DNA from: Pratylenchus scribneri
Lineage: Eukaryota > Nematoda > Chromadorea > Rhabditida > Pratylenchidae
Length of the DNA stretch: 64,000 nucleotides
Direction of reading: 5' to 3'
Assembly: GCA_030063045.1 (NCBI GenBank)
Contig: JAQSEB010000109.1
Location: 248,001 to 312,000, forward strand
How positions within the stretch are numbered: the first letter of the stretch is position 1; each line of letters opens with the position of its first letter. The notes below the pieces were generated by a model. The model worked only from the letters and a program-made list of their open reading frames with translations. It was not told where the DNA came from and did not search any database. The translations under genes were made by a program, and so were the position numbers. Below, in pieces: positions 29,397 to 41,500 of this stretch.

Positions 29397-31051
29397 TAAC
29401 ACAATTCGATTGTTGTTTTTTACTTCTTTTTTTTTGTTAATCTTATTTGGGAAAATTGGACTTGTTGGTTTATTTTTGATGAGGAGGTTTTAGAATTGGA
29501 TCAAAAAATTGTGAGGGAAATTTGAGGGAGAAAATGAAAAACGAACGGCGGGTATTTGTAGACGGAGGTGGTGGATTGGAGTTTGTCGTGTTCATTTTTG
29601 TTGGGGACAAAGTATGGAATATTTTAGTGACAGGCAGAGCTGCTGATTGAAGGGAAATGACGGTGAAATGGATTTTTGTGAGCAAGGTAAATAAAATAGA
29701 CAGAAAAATGATAAGAATGGATGGGAATAATTGATACGGGACTATAAAGATCGAACAAAAATAGATGAAATGCACAAAATTATTGTAAATTATTTATCAT
29801 ATTTCATAGTTGAATGGATTTTTAAGTCTACTAATTGTATTTTGGAATAATTTCTATTTTGCCAATTCTTTTTCATTATTCAAATTTGTGCTTTTTTCCT
29901 ATTTGCTTCAATCAAATTACCATGGAAATGGTCCAACCGCCTAAAATGTAGGCCAAGAAATGAGAAGGAAATGCACAAAATGTAGTAAAATCGATAATAA
30001 GGGAGAACGGAGAATTTAGTTAGATGATTTGGATTATAAAAATGAGTAAATTAGAAATTGAAAAATAAAAATTTTAATAATTTTTTTGACAAAAATTTAA
30101 TTATTGTTGTTTGTTATTGAATATAATTTTCCTTTTTCCGTGTCGCTTCTTTTATACTCCAAATTAAATTTATTCATTCCACCATCATAGTCAGTCATAG
30201 TTCATAGCGGCAGATGAATAGTTTTTAGTTTTCCTCTGGCCATTTTCATTCAATTTTATTTGTTCTCTTTTAAAGTCTAGACACAAACACAAATCCCCTC
30301 TTTATAGTGGCAAAGCCACAAACATCAACAAAGTACACTAAAAATTAAAAAGCAACAGAGAAGAGAAATTCATTCAATATTTTTGGGGCCATGCCATGCG
30401 GTCTATGTCTATGAACAAAAGAAATCAAAATTTGAAAAAATATGATCATTGAACATAGGCCCAGACGCCCAGAGCTGCAGACCCCCTTTTTCCCAGCAAT
30501 GGGAATGGGAATCAATAAAAATAAGTCAACTAGAAACTAGAACACAACTCACCCCTCCATTCCCAGAGCCAAAGTCACAATCGCACAAGACACAAAAAAA
30601 AGTCACAAACTTGTGTCAAAGAGGCAGGCAATTTAAGTGTGTGGGGCGAGAAATGATAAAGGAAAGGTTTTATGCACACTACAAAGCATATTTTTGTGTC
30701 TCCTCCCACCCCGTATGTGCTTTCGTTGAATTATTTAAGCCAAGGGAAAATGTGAATTGACGATTAGAATTTTATTATTTAACCAAAAAGTAAAAAATTC
30801 CCACATAATACTTTTAAATTAAATAAAAAATTTTCCAAATTTTAAACTTTTTTTTATTTATGAATTTTATTCATATTTATTAAAGAAAATTTCCAACCCG
30901 CGAAATTTTAACTAAAAATAAAAAGTAAAGTTCCCAGTTTTTCATAATAAATTTTTTCCAAATTTTAAACCTTTTTATTTAATTAAAGAATTTTTACTGA
31001 TAAAATCAATTCTTAAAATTTAAACATCAATAAAACATCACAAATATTAAA
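29397..31051. other. Divergent intergenic region between acyltransferase and cysteine-synthase-like genes
   Basis: This 1.65-kb gap lies between the two 5' ends, so it likely contains both promoters. 29921-29990 (minus strand) resembles the acyltransferase first exon: both end TGGACCATTT(C/T)CATG followed by a GTAATTT donor, and in frame it reads HFLAYILGGWTISM. It could be a duplicated or alternative first exon. I saw no RCGTG core (the HIF-1 site) on reading. No other coding sequence was recognised. Confidence 0.5.
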
Positions 31052-34000
31052 ATGGCTTCTCGTAATGAAATTGGGGATGATGCATGCAGCCTGGTTGGTT
31101 TTTCTTATTTTTTTAAAATTTTTAAACATTTTTTTAGATTGGGAATACGCCGATGGTTTATCTCAACAAAGTTACAAAAGGATGCAACGCTAAAATTGGT
31201 AATTGGAATAATTTTTTTAAAATGTCATCCCTTTTTCTATAGCTGCCAAAATTGAATGGCTGAATCCGGCCGGCAGTGTGAAAGATCGCATTGGATTTTC
31301 AATGATCGAAGCAGCCGAACGTGAAGGCAAAATTAAACCGGGCGTGACCACATTGATCGAGGGGACTTCCGGAAACACTGGAATTGGTTTGTGAAAAAAT
31401 GGGAATTCCGAAATATTTAATTTGGCAAAAAAAAAACACTTAAAAAAGTGAAAATGATTTAACCTAAACCTCAACCTCGAAAGTTTATATTCAATCAATA
31501 GATTTCTTCTATGCGTATTCTTTGATTATGTTTTGACCTGGGTTTAAGCAATTTTAACTTAATTTTGAACCAAAATGGGTTTTAAACATTTAATGAATCT
31601 TGACGGGAAATATTTAAAATTGCAAAAAAAAACATTGAAAATTGCGAAAAAAGTTTATAACGGTTTAACGGCCCTATAATTCACTAACAATATAGAATTG
31701 GATAGAGCTTATCAAGACGCGTCGATTGGTATATAATTTGTCACGGTTTAATTGGTTTTGAACCAAAACCCATACAATGGTTTAAGTGGTTTAAAACCCT
31801 TAATTTTTGATCAAACCACGACAAAATATATACCAATCGACGCGTCTTGACGAGATCTATCGAATTGGTATTTTTGGGTCTAGGACAAACCGGTTAAACC
31901 ATTATAAACTTTTCGCAATTTTCAATTTTTTTTCGCAAAATTAAATACCATCCAATCTTGACCAGCTTTATTCAATTGGGTATAAATGGTTTGTGAATGT
32001 AGGATTAAAACCCTTAAACCATTAAAATTATTTTATTCAATTATTTTGCCATAAATTAAATACCATCCACACTACACATCCATTCAAAATGGAATGGAGT
32101 ATTTATACAAGAAATTTTTAGGTTTGGGTTTGGTGGCTGCCGTGCGTGGTTATCGCTTAATTGTGACAATGCCATCGGTTGTGAGTCAGGAAAGGGTAAA
32201 CCCGCATTTTGGACTAATTTTGGAATAATTTATTCATCCCCCATTTTCTAATAGCGAACACTTTTGCGCATATTCGGCGCCGACTTGTATTTGACCGATC
32301 CGGCATTGGGCATCAAAGGTTGCATGGAAGCAGCGGAGAAATTGGTCCAGAACATTCCGAATTCATTTATGCCAAATCAGGTTGAAAAACAAGAAGAATT
32401 TAAATAATTTTTAAATGAAATTTGAAATATTCAACGCTATTTTAGTTGATTTTTACCACTCTAGATGATTAGAGAAGGAAATTATATTTTCCGGTATAAG
32501 GGCAAAAATTAATTCTTTCCGGAAAATGGATCAATTTTAAATAGAAATTTTGGTTCTTTCCCATTATCGGGGAGGGGTGATTAGCGAAGAATAAAGAGAA
32601 GATAATGATGAAGAAGAAGATGATTGATGAGAAGAAGATTCATCTCTTTTTCATCATTTTAATCATCAGATTCTTCCTTTGAATCTTCTTATCTTCTTCA
32701 TTTTCTTTAATCTTCTCCTTTTTCTTCGACATCCCCCAATCGCCAGCCCCACCCCACCCAATAATGGGAAAGTATAAGTACCTAAATTTCAAAAGATTTG
32801 ACAGATATCATAATCTTGCCAAAAATATTTGGTACTTGTGCAGTTTGTATCCTCTTTTTTGGAAAGTGCTTGGTCCCCCCTTTGGTTTGTCATATTTCGG
32901 GTTAGGGTCAGTCAGGGCTGGTTTAGGGATAGGGTGTGGTAGGAATCATCTTACGTGTATCCTAAGCCCAAACCCCAACCCAAACCTTAAAACCAAAGGG
33001 GGGACCAAGCACTTTCCAAAAAAAGAGGACTTAAACTGGATAAGTACCAAATATTTTTTATGCAATAAATTGCTGTTGGTATAAATTAAAAATCCAATAA
33101 TATAAATAAAAAAACGAATGAAAAATTACTTTAAAATTCTTATTTTAAATTCAATAATTTTCCAGTTAGAAAATGCGGCCAATGTCGAGGTTCACTACGC
33201 AACAACGGGGCCCGAAATTTGGCATCAAACTCAGGGCAAAGTTGATGCCTGTGTTATTGGAATTGGCACCGGAGGAACGGTTGGAAATTGAAGAAAATAC
33301 AAAAATATTCAAAATTATATGTTTTCAGATCACTGGAGTGGGCAAATATTTACGCGAAAAGAATCCAAACATTTTGGTAGGAAAATGGACGAAAAATTAA
33401 TTAAATTAATTCTCGAATAAATTCACAGATTTATGCGGTTGAACCGGAAGAAAGTCCAGTGCTGAGTGGCGGACAAAAGGGACCACATAAAATTCAAGGT
33501 GGAATATAGCAAAAATATTACATTTCTATTAAAAATGAAAGGAATTGAAATTATAAAATAAAATTTTAATCACTGAATTGAAAATTAAGAGTTTTTTTTG
33601 CATCAAAATTAGTTTTTGACTTCTAATAAATCATAAACCGGTTTTAAACCCCACAAACCTAATACCAATTTGTAGATCTCATCGAGACGCGTCGAATGGT
33701 ATATAAAATGTCATGGTTTGGTCAAAATTAAAGGGTTCTAAACTGTTTAAACCATAATTACATTTTTTGGTTTTAAACACTTTATGGCCAAAACTCGACG
33801 TTTTTATAAACCATTCGGTGTATCTCGATGAGATTTACAAATTTGGAATAAGGTTTATAGGGTTTAAAACCGGTTCCTGATTTATTAGAAGATCAAAAAC
33901 TAATTTGGTGGCAAAAATAAACATTTCACATTAATTTTTTTTCTAACAATTTAATATTTATTCCCAAATACACAGGAATTGGAACTGGGATAATTCCGCC

Positions 34001-34445
34001 AATTTTGGACACCGACATTTACAATGAAGTTGTGAAAGTGAAATCGGATGATGCAATTGCAATGGCCAAACGAATGGCATTGGAGGAAGGGCTCCTTTGT
34101 GGTGAGTAGCAAAAAAATTTGTGACTAACAAAAAACATTTTTTCCTCCGCAGGAATTTCAAGCGGTGCCGCCGTTGTTGCTTCCATTCAAGTTGCCCAAA
34201 AGCCTGAATTGGCCGGAAAATTGGTGGTCACAATTTTGCCAAGCTCTGGCGAAAGATATTTGTAAATATTACAAAAAATATTATTTAAATTATAAAAATA
34301 TTTTTGAAGGTCTTCACCCCTCTATTCGGACATTCGAGATGAAACGGCGGCAATGACCCATCAAGAAACATTTGAACAGGTCATGGAACGCATCAACAAC
34401 AACAAACAATGGGCAGCCGAATTGGAGAAAGTGACACAAAATTAA
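31052..34445 (+). CDS. Cysteine synthase family (PLP fold type II) protein, CYSL-like, 11 exons, 349 aa
   Basis: Exons: 31052-31093, 31138-31198, 31243-31386, 32122-32195, 32255-32380, 33166-33279, 33329-33376, 33429-33498, 33976-34101, 34153-34261, 34310-34445; all phases agree and the length fits the family (about 320-350 aa). Landmarks: [12 protein letters not shown] near residue 15; the PLP Schiff-base lysine is K48 in [15 protein letters not shown]; the substrate loop is TSGNTG at 76-81; the phosphate-binding loop is GIGTGGTITGVG; then [16 protein letters not shown] and GISSGAA. All residues expected for catalysis are visible. In general the family makes cysteine from O-acetylserine and sulfide. 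Nematode CYSL proteins include an enzyme-like member (CYSL-2) and a sulfide-responsive regulator (CYSL-1), and sequence alone does not decide which this is. Introns 3, 5 and 8 carry palindromic elements. It is divergently arranged with the RHY-1-like gene. Confidence 0.93.
31611..31947. repeat. Palindromic MITE, family B copy 1 (cysteine-synthase-like intron 3)
   Basis: ATTTAAAATTGC...AAAAGTTTATAACGG on the left mirrors CATTATAAACTTTTCGC...TTAAAT on the right. Near the centre are paired AAGACGCGTCGATTGGTATA / TATACCAATCGACGCGTCTT blocks. Confidence 0.85.
32559..32769. repeat. Inverted-repeat element with GAAGAAGA/TCTTCTTC core (cysteine-synthase-like intron 5)
   Basis: Ends TCCCATTATCGGGG and inverse. 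The interior is a GAAGAAGATGAT-rich half followed by its pyrimidine mirror. It resembles in small form the TCATC-filled elements at 53605 and 54927. Confidence 0.65.
32821..33058. repeat. Foldback element with telomere-like loop (cysteine-synthase-like intron 5)
   Basis: AAATATTTGGTACTTGTGCAG...GGAAAGTGCTTGGTCCCCCC is mirrored by GGGGGGACCAAGCACTTTCC...AAGTACCAAATATTT. The loop includes GGGTTAGGGTCAG and CCCAAACCCC. Arms of about 70 bases are nearly perfect. Confidence 0.8.
33594..33917. repeat. Palindromic MITE, family A copy 3 (cysteine-synthase-like intron 8)
   Basis: The arms contain TTTGACTTCTAATAAATCA / inverse, ACCGGTTTTAAACC / inverse, and the GAGACGCGTCGAATGGTATA core. This is the clearest member of family A. 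Confidence 0.8.
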
Positions 34446-35099
34446 ATTGAAGAGAACAAAATTGGAAATTTGGAAAAGAATTTTGAATGATAAACGTATT
34501 TAAAAACAATCCATTATTTTTTCTTTGATACTTTGTCAATTTTATCAGATTTAATTCAGCTTAAAATCACATCAATAAACAATTTAAAGGACATACAGGA
34601 TTTTCCAGAGGGCTGGAAATAACATTTTTGCCTTATCAATTAGGGTTAATTACCCGGGGGCGGGTAATGAAAAAGCGGGTAACGGGTAATACGGGTAATT
34701 GGGGTCCGGGTAACGGGTAGGGTAATTTGCCCAAAATCCTTACGGGTACCCTACCCGACTACCCTACCCGTCAACGGGTAATTAACCCTACTTATCATTA
34801 ACCATGGCAAAGCAATCCTTTTAGTGGATAATTGATTGTGGATGAATTTTACACAATAAATTAGGATAAGCAAATTACTTTAAAATCAAAGTTTTGAAAC
34901 TGATTTTAATCATTAAAATAAGATTTATCCAAAAGAAAATATAGCAAAAATTAACTGCTGAATATGTTGGTCTCTTATTTTTGAATTGATAAATGGAATA
35001 TGGAAATAAAAATAATTTAATATTTAGAATTTTCATTGAAAAATATAACAAATCGAGAAATCAAATAGCAATGATCCCGTTTAATTTTGCTTAACCCTT
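34446..35099. other. Gap between cysteine-synthase-like gene and hypothetical gene, with a short CGGGTAA-rich palindrome
   Basis: 34642-34789 is a palindrome with ends TAGGGTTAATTACCCG / inverse. It is built from repeated ACGGGTA units and is strikingly G/C-rich for this locus. The rest is AT-rich with no coding signal. Confidence 0.7.
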
Positions 35100-37878
35100 T
35101 CAAATATTTTCCTCTAATTGTTTGCTGCTTCCGGCCTCCTTTGCATCGGCCAATTCTTTGAGCAATTTTTCCGGGTCGAATGAATCCTTAAAAATTTGTT
35201 TGAATGTAAATTTAAAATAAATCTCTAAAGCCCACCTCAGTATATGTCTTGATAATTTTATAAAATTTCTTCATCATTTGAATTTGTTCATGCACTTTCG
35301 CATCCCAATCCAGCAATTTTTGCATCAAAGTAGCGTTTTGAAGTCTGCAAAATGTGTATTTTTATTTTCAAAAATTACTTTCTGGGACTTTTCGGAATGC
35401 GAAGTGAACACCTTTTTTGCATTTTGTAATCTTTCTAATCATTTTAAGATAATGTAAAACATTTTGCTTTTTTTTAAACATTTTATTTTGGGAAATTTTT
35501 AAGTAGAAAAAAAAATTGAAAATGTCGAAAAGTTTATAACGGTTTAGTGGTTTGTCCAAAATTCACAAATCATATACCATTGGATTAAAGCTCATCAAGA
35601 GATGTCTAATGGTATATAATTTCAATTTGTCATGGTTTAATTGGTTTTGAACCAAAACCCATACAATGGTTTAAGTGGTTTAAAACCTTTAATTTTGATC
35701 AAACCATGACAAAATATATATACCAATCGACGCGTCTTGACGAGATCTATCAATTGGGTATAAGGTTTGAGGGTCTAGGACAAACTATTAAACCGTTATA
35801 AACTTTTCGACATTTTCAATACTTTTCTACATTTTCATTTTCCAATGTTTTTTTCGACAAATTAAATACCTTCCTTTTATTTTTATTCATTTAAATTTCT
35901 GTACTCACTAACGATTTTTTTTTCCAAAACATTTATTTTTTAAGTTCCTAATTCATAAGGATTGCTTTATCTAAGTTTAATCTCTAATTAATTCATAATT
36001 CACCTTTCAATTCTGGCCTTCTCGATAACTAAAATTTTTGCTTTGAATTCATCCAAACGAGAAATATATTCTTTATGGAGTCGTTGCTGAATAATTGGTG
36101 AAAAATGCCAACTGCTTTTGGGTTCAGAAGGGAAAGATATAGGATGACATAAATCTCTAAATATAGAATTTTTTGTAGTTTTTTAAACCCAAAAATTCAA
36201 CCTGATTACTTCAATACGACATTGAAACGTTGTGTTATACCAGAACAAAGATTCCTGGTGATTTTTGATTCTATAAAAAAACAATAATTTTAGGACCCGT
36301 CCCCCCACGATTTCTTGGTATTGTACAGTTTACATCCATCTTTTAGAAAAGTAAAGGACCACTATGGGTCATGGATTTGGTTTAGGGTCTTTCATAGGTA
36401 TATGGTATATAGGTTACGGATAGGATGAGATCATAATCATCTCAATTCAGAAGGGGCCGGTTCATCCCCGCCGTTTCATCGCCGGCCACTTTTGACGAGT
36501 CATAACCAGCAAAGAAGAAACCGTTTGAGCCAATCTTGGTATCATTGAATATGGGGGGGGGGGGGAGGGGGACCTCATTTTCCTTTTTTCAAGAAAAAAA
36601 AGATTAGTATATAAATACTTTTTGCTTTTTCATGGTAAGTTGTCCACCAAATTATTTCTCTTTAGAAAAATTGTTTTCGAATTCAAATGTTTTAATTTTT
36701 TTAATAAATTCTGATTTCAAAACCTTTTAGGAATTTGGTACAATTTTAATAAACAAGATAAACAATGTTCAATAATTTTTTCGCGCGTTGTAAAATTGTA
36801 TAGAGATTGTGGTCCAATCCATTGTGCAATTTCCAATTCTTCATCCATGTTATCCATTTGAATTTCCTTTAAAATAATTATATTAATTTGCCTATCAAAA
36901 TTAATCCAATCACATTGTCAACTTGTTTTTCGAACACCAGCAGAAAACATTCCTCCTTAAAAGCAAAATTTTCGAAATCCGCTTCAAGTGTTTTTATTCG
37001 TTCCACAATTCCCTTATGAAATCGAGCAAACATAAAATTCAGACGATTGTCCCGGAATTGCTAAATGTTGTAAATTAAATTTTTGTTTTTTTTCCTCAAT
37101 TATGCTTAATTAATAAAAATTTTAAATTGCCGAAAAACACTGAAATCGCCGAAAAAAGATTGAAATATTTAACAGAAGAATTTAGACCTAGTTCAGTAAA
37201 GTGGCAGCATTTATGGCGTAGGTTTAATGAATTCCAACTTATTAGTTTTGAAAAGCCCAAAACGATTGATACCCTTAATTTTTGATAAAACCATTAGACT
37301 TTTCAATGCGTCTTGACGAGCTCTATTCAAATATGGTTTTCGAATAAAGGATAAACCCTTAAACGATTATAATTATTTTAATTATATACTCTTTTTTCGG
37401 ACATTTCAGTGTTTATTCTACTTTCCAAAATAAACCTGCCAACGTTGATGCTGGCGACGAACCATGTTTATACAAAGTTGGGACAATTTGTAGTTCAATA
37501 GCAAACAATGTGCATTTACTTCCAATGGCAAAAACTCATAAATCTAATATAAAATAAAAGGTTTGTTAGCTATATTGGAATCCAATTAAATAAACTTCGC
37601 AATGCAATTCAATTGGCATTATCGATTATGGCCACGATGGCAGCTACCAACCCATCTAAAATTTCCTTCAAAGGTCATAAGAAATTCCCTCTTCACAATG
37701 CAAATTCCTCCTACGAATGCAGAGCCCTCTATACACAAAATCCAATCCCTCATTCAAATGCCCATCATCATAAATTCATTCTGGCCCAGTGCCTTACCTA
37801 GTGCCTACCTAAATTGCTTACCGTGAAGAGATGATGGATTTTTATTGGCCAAAAATTTGTGATTTCATTCATTTTCAT
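35100..37878 (-). CDS. Hypothetical helical/coiled-coil protein, 8 exons, 284 aa
   Basis: Minus-strand exons: 37822-37878, 37436-37543, 36914-37060, 36742-36866, 36202-36270, 36004-36156, 35236-35344, 35100-35186. Each has AG/GT borders and the phases chain without a stop from ATG to TGA, which is strong evidence for a real gene even though no single exon exceeds 153 bases. The protein is rich in charged, helix-forming residues (for example HKGIVERIKTLEADFENF, then EYISRLDEFKAKILVIEK and KVHEQIQMMKKFYKIIK) and looks like an extended coiled-coil. It has no signal peptide or membrane segment. I do not recognise the family. Introns 2, 4 and 6 hold palindromic or G-rich elements. Start: two in-frame ATGs occur close together; the first was used. 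Confidence 0.7.
35490..35870. repeat. Palindromic MITE, family B copy 2 (hypothetical gene intron 6)
   Basis: GTCGAAAAGTTTATAACGGTTTA is mirrored at the right end. ATATACCAATCGACGCGTCTT lies at about 35720. The outer boundaries are approximate. Confidence 0.75.
36290..36600. repeat. G-rich and half-foldback region (hypothetical gene intron 4)
   Basis: 36310-36420 resembles one arm of the foldback at 32821 (TGGTA..TACAGTTT..CATC..TTT..AAAGT). A run of 13 or more G followed by AGGGGG lies at about 36553. No matching second arm was seen, so the element is degenerate or composite. Confidence 0.45.
37116..37420. repeat. Degenerate MITE, family B copy 3 (hypothetical gene intron 2)
   Basis: Ends AAATTGCCGAAAAACACTGAAA and TTTCGGACATTTCAGTGTTT, inverted and diverged. 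The centre keeps CAATGCGTCTTGACGAGCTC. Confidence 0.55.
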
Positions 37879-38571
37879 GTAAACAAAATTTTCTTTCCTT
37901 TAATTTTTTTTCACTCCAAATTCACCAACAGGAAATAAATTAGTAAGAAAATATTCCGTTAATTATCCAAAAAATATTACTCCATTCATAAGTTTCCAAT
38001 TACATTTTTAAAAAATCGAAGGGACTCCTTTGCAATTCAGATGCCTCCCCATCCACCACTAAAAGCACCATCCATCACTGGAAGTGTAGCAATTCTTTAA
38101 GTCCTCCTAATAACCGAAACCGTTAATTTGGATATCTGTTTTCTGCTGTGGATAAGTTACTTTCTTTGCTGACTGACAATCAGTAAAGGCAGTCATTTAA
38201 TTTGCCGAAAAAACGCTGAATTTGCCGAAAACTTTTCGTGTCGAAAAATATTATATTTTTGAGGCCATATAACTTGGCCAAATCAGACTTCTTTAAGATT
38301 CCCAAACCACTAGCCCGTAGCCTCTAATCCCTTGCCTGCCTTAAACCTAACCCTAGCCCTAAACCCCTAGTTAGGGCCAAGTTATATGGCCTCAAAAATA
38401 TAATATTTTTCGACACGAAAAGTTTTTGGCAAATTCAGTGTTTTTTTTCGGCAAATTAATATTATCTCATGAGTAAAATAAATAATAGACACTATCATTG
38501 AATTCACAGCATTTGAAGTCATTTTTAAATTAAATTAATTAATTCGGTACATTCAATTATTTTTAAAGATA
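37879..38571. other. Divergent gap with palindromic MITE (family E copy 1, 38199-38459)
   Basis: The element begins AATTTGCCGAAAAAACGCTG and ends with its inverse. Arms of about 80 bases include TATTATATTTTTGAGGCCAT / inverse. The loop carries CCTAACCCTAGCCCTAAACC and AGTTAGGG. It ends about 110 bases before the next gene's ATG, so it may overlap that promoter. Confidence 0.8.
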
Positions 38572-41500
38572 ATGGCAAAAATATTGCTGACATTATTTTC
38601 TCTTTTCCTCATTTTCCCGTTAATTTTTTCTGTTGAAAATGTTGCGAAAATGAAAGATGGAATAAAGCATTTGAATTTGCATTCGGAACAAAATGTTGAT
38701 ATTTTGGGAACTTTAAAAGGTATTAAATAATAAAAATAGATTTAATGCTAAAAAAATTACATTTTTTTAATATTTTTTAAAAAGAAATTAACTAAAATTT
38801 TTGCAAATTTTGTTTATTTTTAATATTTATAAAAAAAATCAACTGGAATTTTTGGTAAATAATCTTTAAAAATTATTATTAATTTTTTTGCCCATTTAAG
38901 AGAAAATTAAAACCAATCAAATTGAAAATTGGCTTTGGGATAAGAAAACTTTGGATTTGATTCATCAAAAAATTTGCCAATTTTCAAATGGTCCAAAAAA
39001 TGTGGAAAAAATCCAAGACATTTATAAAATTGACAAATTACATCAAATTCGAATTGAAAATTGGAATGATGGAGGAAATGATAGTGGAAAATTAATTGAG
39101 AAATTGGAGAAGGCAATGAATGAAATTTGTAATTTTAAAGAGGTAAAAAAAGCATTTGAATTTTATCTAAAAAATTATACTTTTGCATTTTAAATCTGTT
39201 TCTCAATTTTTCGATTAAATATTTACTTATGTTTAGCAATTTTATAATTAGTAATTACTATATATGTTACGGCGAATTTTGGGAAATTGACGATTTCCAG
39301 AATTCGTCAGACAATTTGATTGATAAAATCATACTGACTCGAGATTAGGCTTGTTTGACATGGCATTGTCGATTTACTATATGAAATTTCAATTTAAAAC
39401 TTGTTTAGGGGCTAGGGTTAGGGTGGGGCGGCATGGGTTTTTAGGGCTAAAAATGTCAGGGATCTACAGGGTGGGGCAAAAGTCCGTTCCCACTTATTTT
39501 TTATCATATCATTATTACAAATTAAGATATTCGGATTGAAATATAGTCAAAATATAGGCAAGAGTATTGGGAATAAGATAAAATATTAACAAAAATTTTA
39601 TCCATTCTTATCTTAGTGCCAGGGGCAAAAATGCTTGAAGAAATTTTTGCTGAAGGCACGCAACCCCTCACTGGAAACTGTACCTCATTCTCGAAGGAGA
39701 GATTTTTTGAAGAGATCAAAACTTTTCTGTAATTTAGAGCAGACCCTGTTCTACAAAATATCAGAAAAGACACATTCATAGATTTCAATTTCTGACTATT
39801 AGGGATACTTTTATCAAGTTGATATTTTCAAGCAGATTTTTCTGAAAGCACTTTTTTTAACTCTTTACTATTTTGTCCTCGTTAGAGTCAAATAGGAAAA
39901 TCCATTTTCTATTAGCGAAATAGGCATGTTTCTTAGGTTTAATTATTCCTTAATGAAATTTTTTGAAATTATAATTTTTCTTGATTTTGACCTCGAGATC
40001 AGCGAAACTTGACTTTTTGAATTCCAACCCCATTTCATCACTAATAGAGAGTATTTGGAATTTCCGATTATACCATCAGATAGAGGAGATTCAGATGCAA
40101 ATAATTTGTGATTTTGACAATTGTGTGTGGCTTAGAAAATAAAAATTTCACTTTGAAAAAATTTGTCAGTCGAGTTGCGTGCCTTCAACGAAAATTTCTT
40201 CAAGCATTTTTGCCCCTGGCACTAAGATAAGAATGGATAAAATTTTTGTTAATATTTTATCTTATTCCCAATACTCTTGCCTATATTTTGACTATATTTC
40301 AATCCGAATATCTTAATTTGTAATAATGATATGATAAAAAATAAGTGGAAACGGACTTTTGCCCCACCCTGTAAATATACCCGTCTGAAATTGAAATTTC
40401 GTATAGTAAATCGATCATGCCGAGTCGAATGAGCCTATTCTCGAATCGGTACGATGCCTACAAGCTGGGATTTCCAAAATACGTCAATCAAATAGCTTGA
40501 AGATTTCCGGAAATCGTAAATTTCTCTTAATTGCTGCTTGGTATGAGTTAATTTAATTAATGGATTTAATGGAAATAATGACCAAATATGCGGTAATGTC
40601 AAAATCGGACAGTTTTCATGAAAATTTTTCTTCTTCAAATATTTCGATATATAGTAAAAATGATTTGAAGAATGAAATTAATCCAATGGTATGAGAAAGA
40701 TTATTTAGATATTGACCAAAAAAATACACAAAAATTAGAATTAAATAAAATTTTAAATCGAAAATTATTGAATTTTATCACAATTTTTAGGGTATTGGTA
40801 GTGTCACGAATTTGGAACATCTGAAAAAGGAATTGCCAGAATTACTGACTAAAGTTTTCGAGCAAAATGGGAATTCAATGTTGGCCAAATTTAGCAATGT
40901 CAAAATTGTACTCTTAAGTAATGGCAAACAAATTGGCGAAAAACATACATTGGAAGATATTTTGGCTAAAACTCAGCAAGAAATCATGAAGCCAATGAAA
41001 ACAATAACAAATGCTGTTTCACCGCTAAAGGCATTCAAAAATGTATGCTAAAGGCAAAAACCCCTCTTTTATTTAGAGAGCAAAACCTTGAGGACAAAAA
41101 ATTCACAGAGGGAAAAAGCCTTTTTAAGCCATAAATAAATATCCATCCTAGAGGCCCCTATCATCTACTAATTATAGTCAAGCATCCGACCTAAATTGCA
41201 AATATCCTTCTTAAAGAGGAAAGTCTTCCTAGAGGGCAAATATCTCTCATTTATATTTGAATAATAAATATTACCTATGGGGGCGATGCCGTTACTTTCG
41301 ATCATAGTTTCGAATACTGCATGGTCTTGGTCAGACTTAGACCTGTACAACTGGAATGATTCTAGGCACAAAATGTTGGATCTGAAATACGGACTACGGA
41401 GGAATGGAAAAAAAGGAAGAGGCGAACCTTTTATTGTATAAGATTTTCAAAATTTTATAAATTCGCGCAAAGATCGGAAGATTTTATACTATTAAAAATA

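Noticed and set aside
29470..29775. 101-codon hydrophobic minus-strand ORF as N-terminal exon of the acyltransferase gene
   Set aside because: It has no phase-compatible donor joining it to the downstream exon, begins with GTG, and becomes Pro/Ser-rich; more likely 5' flanking sequence.
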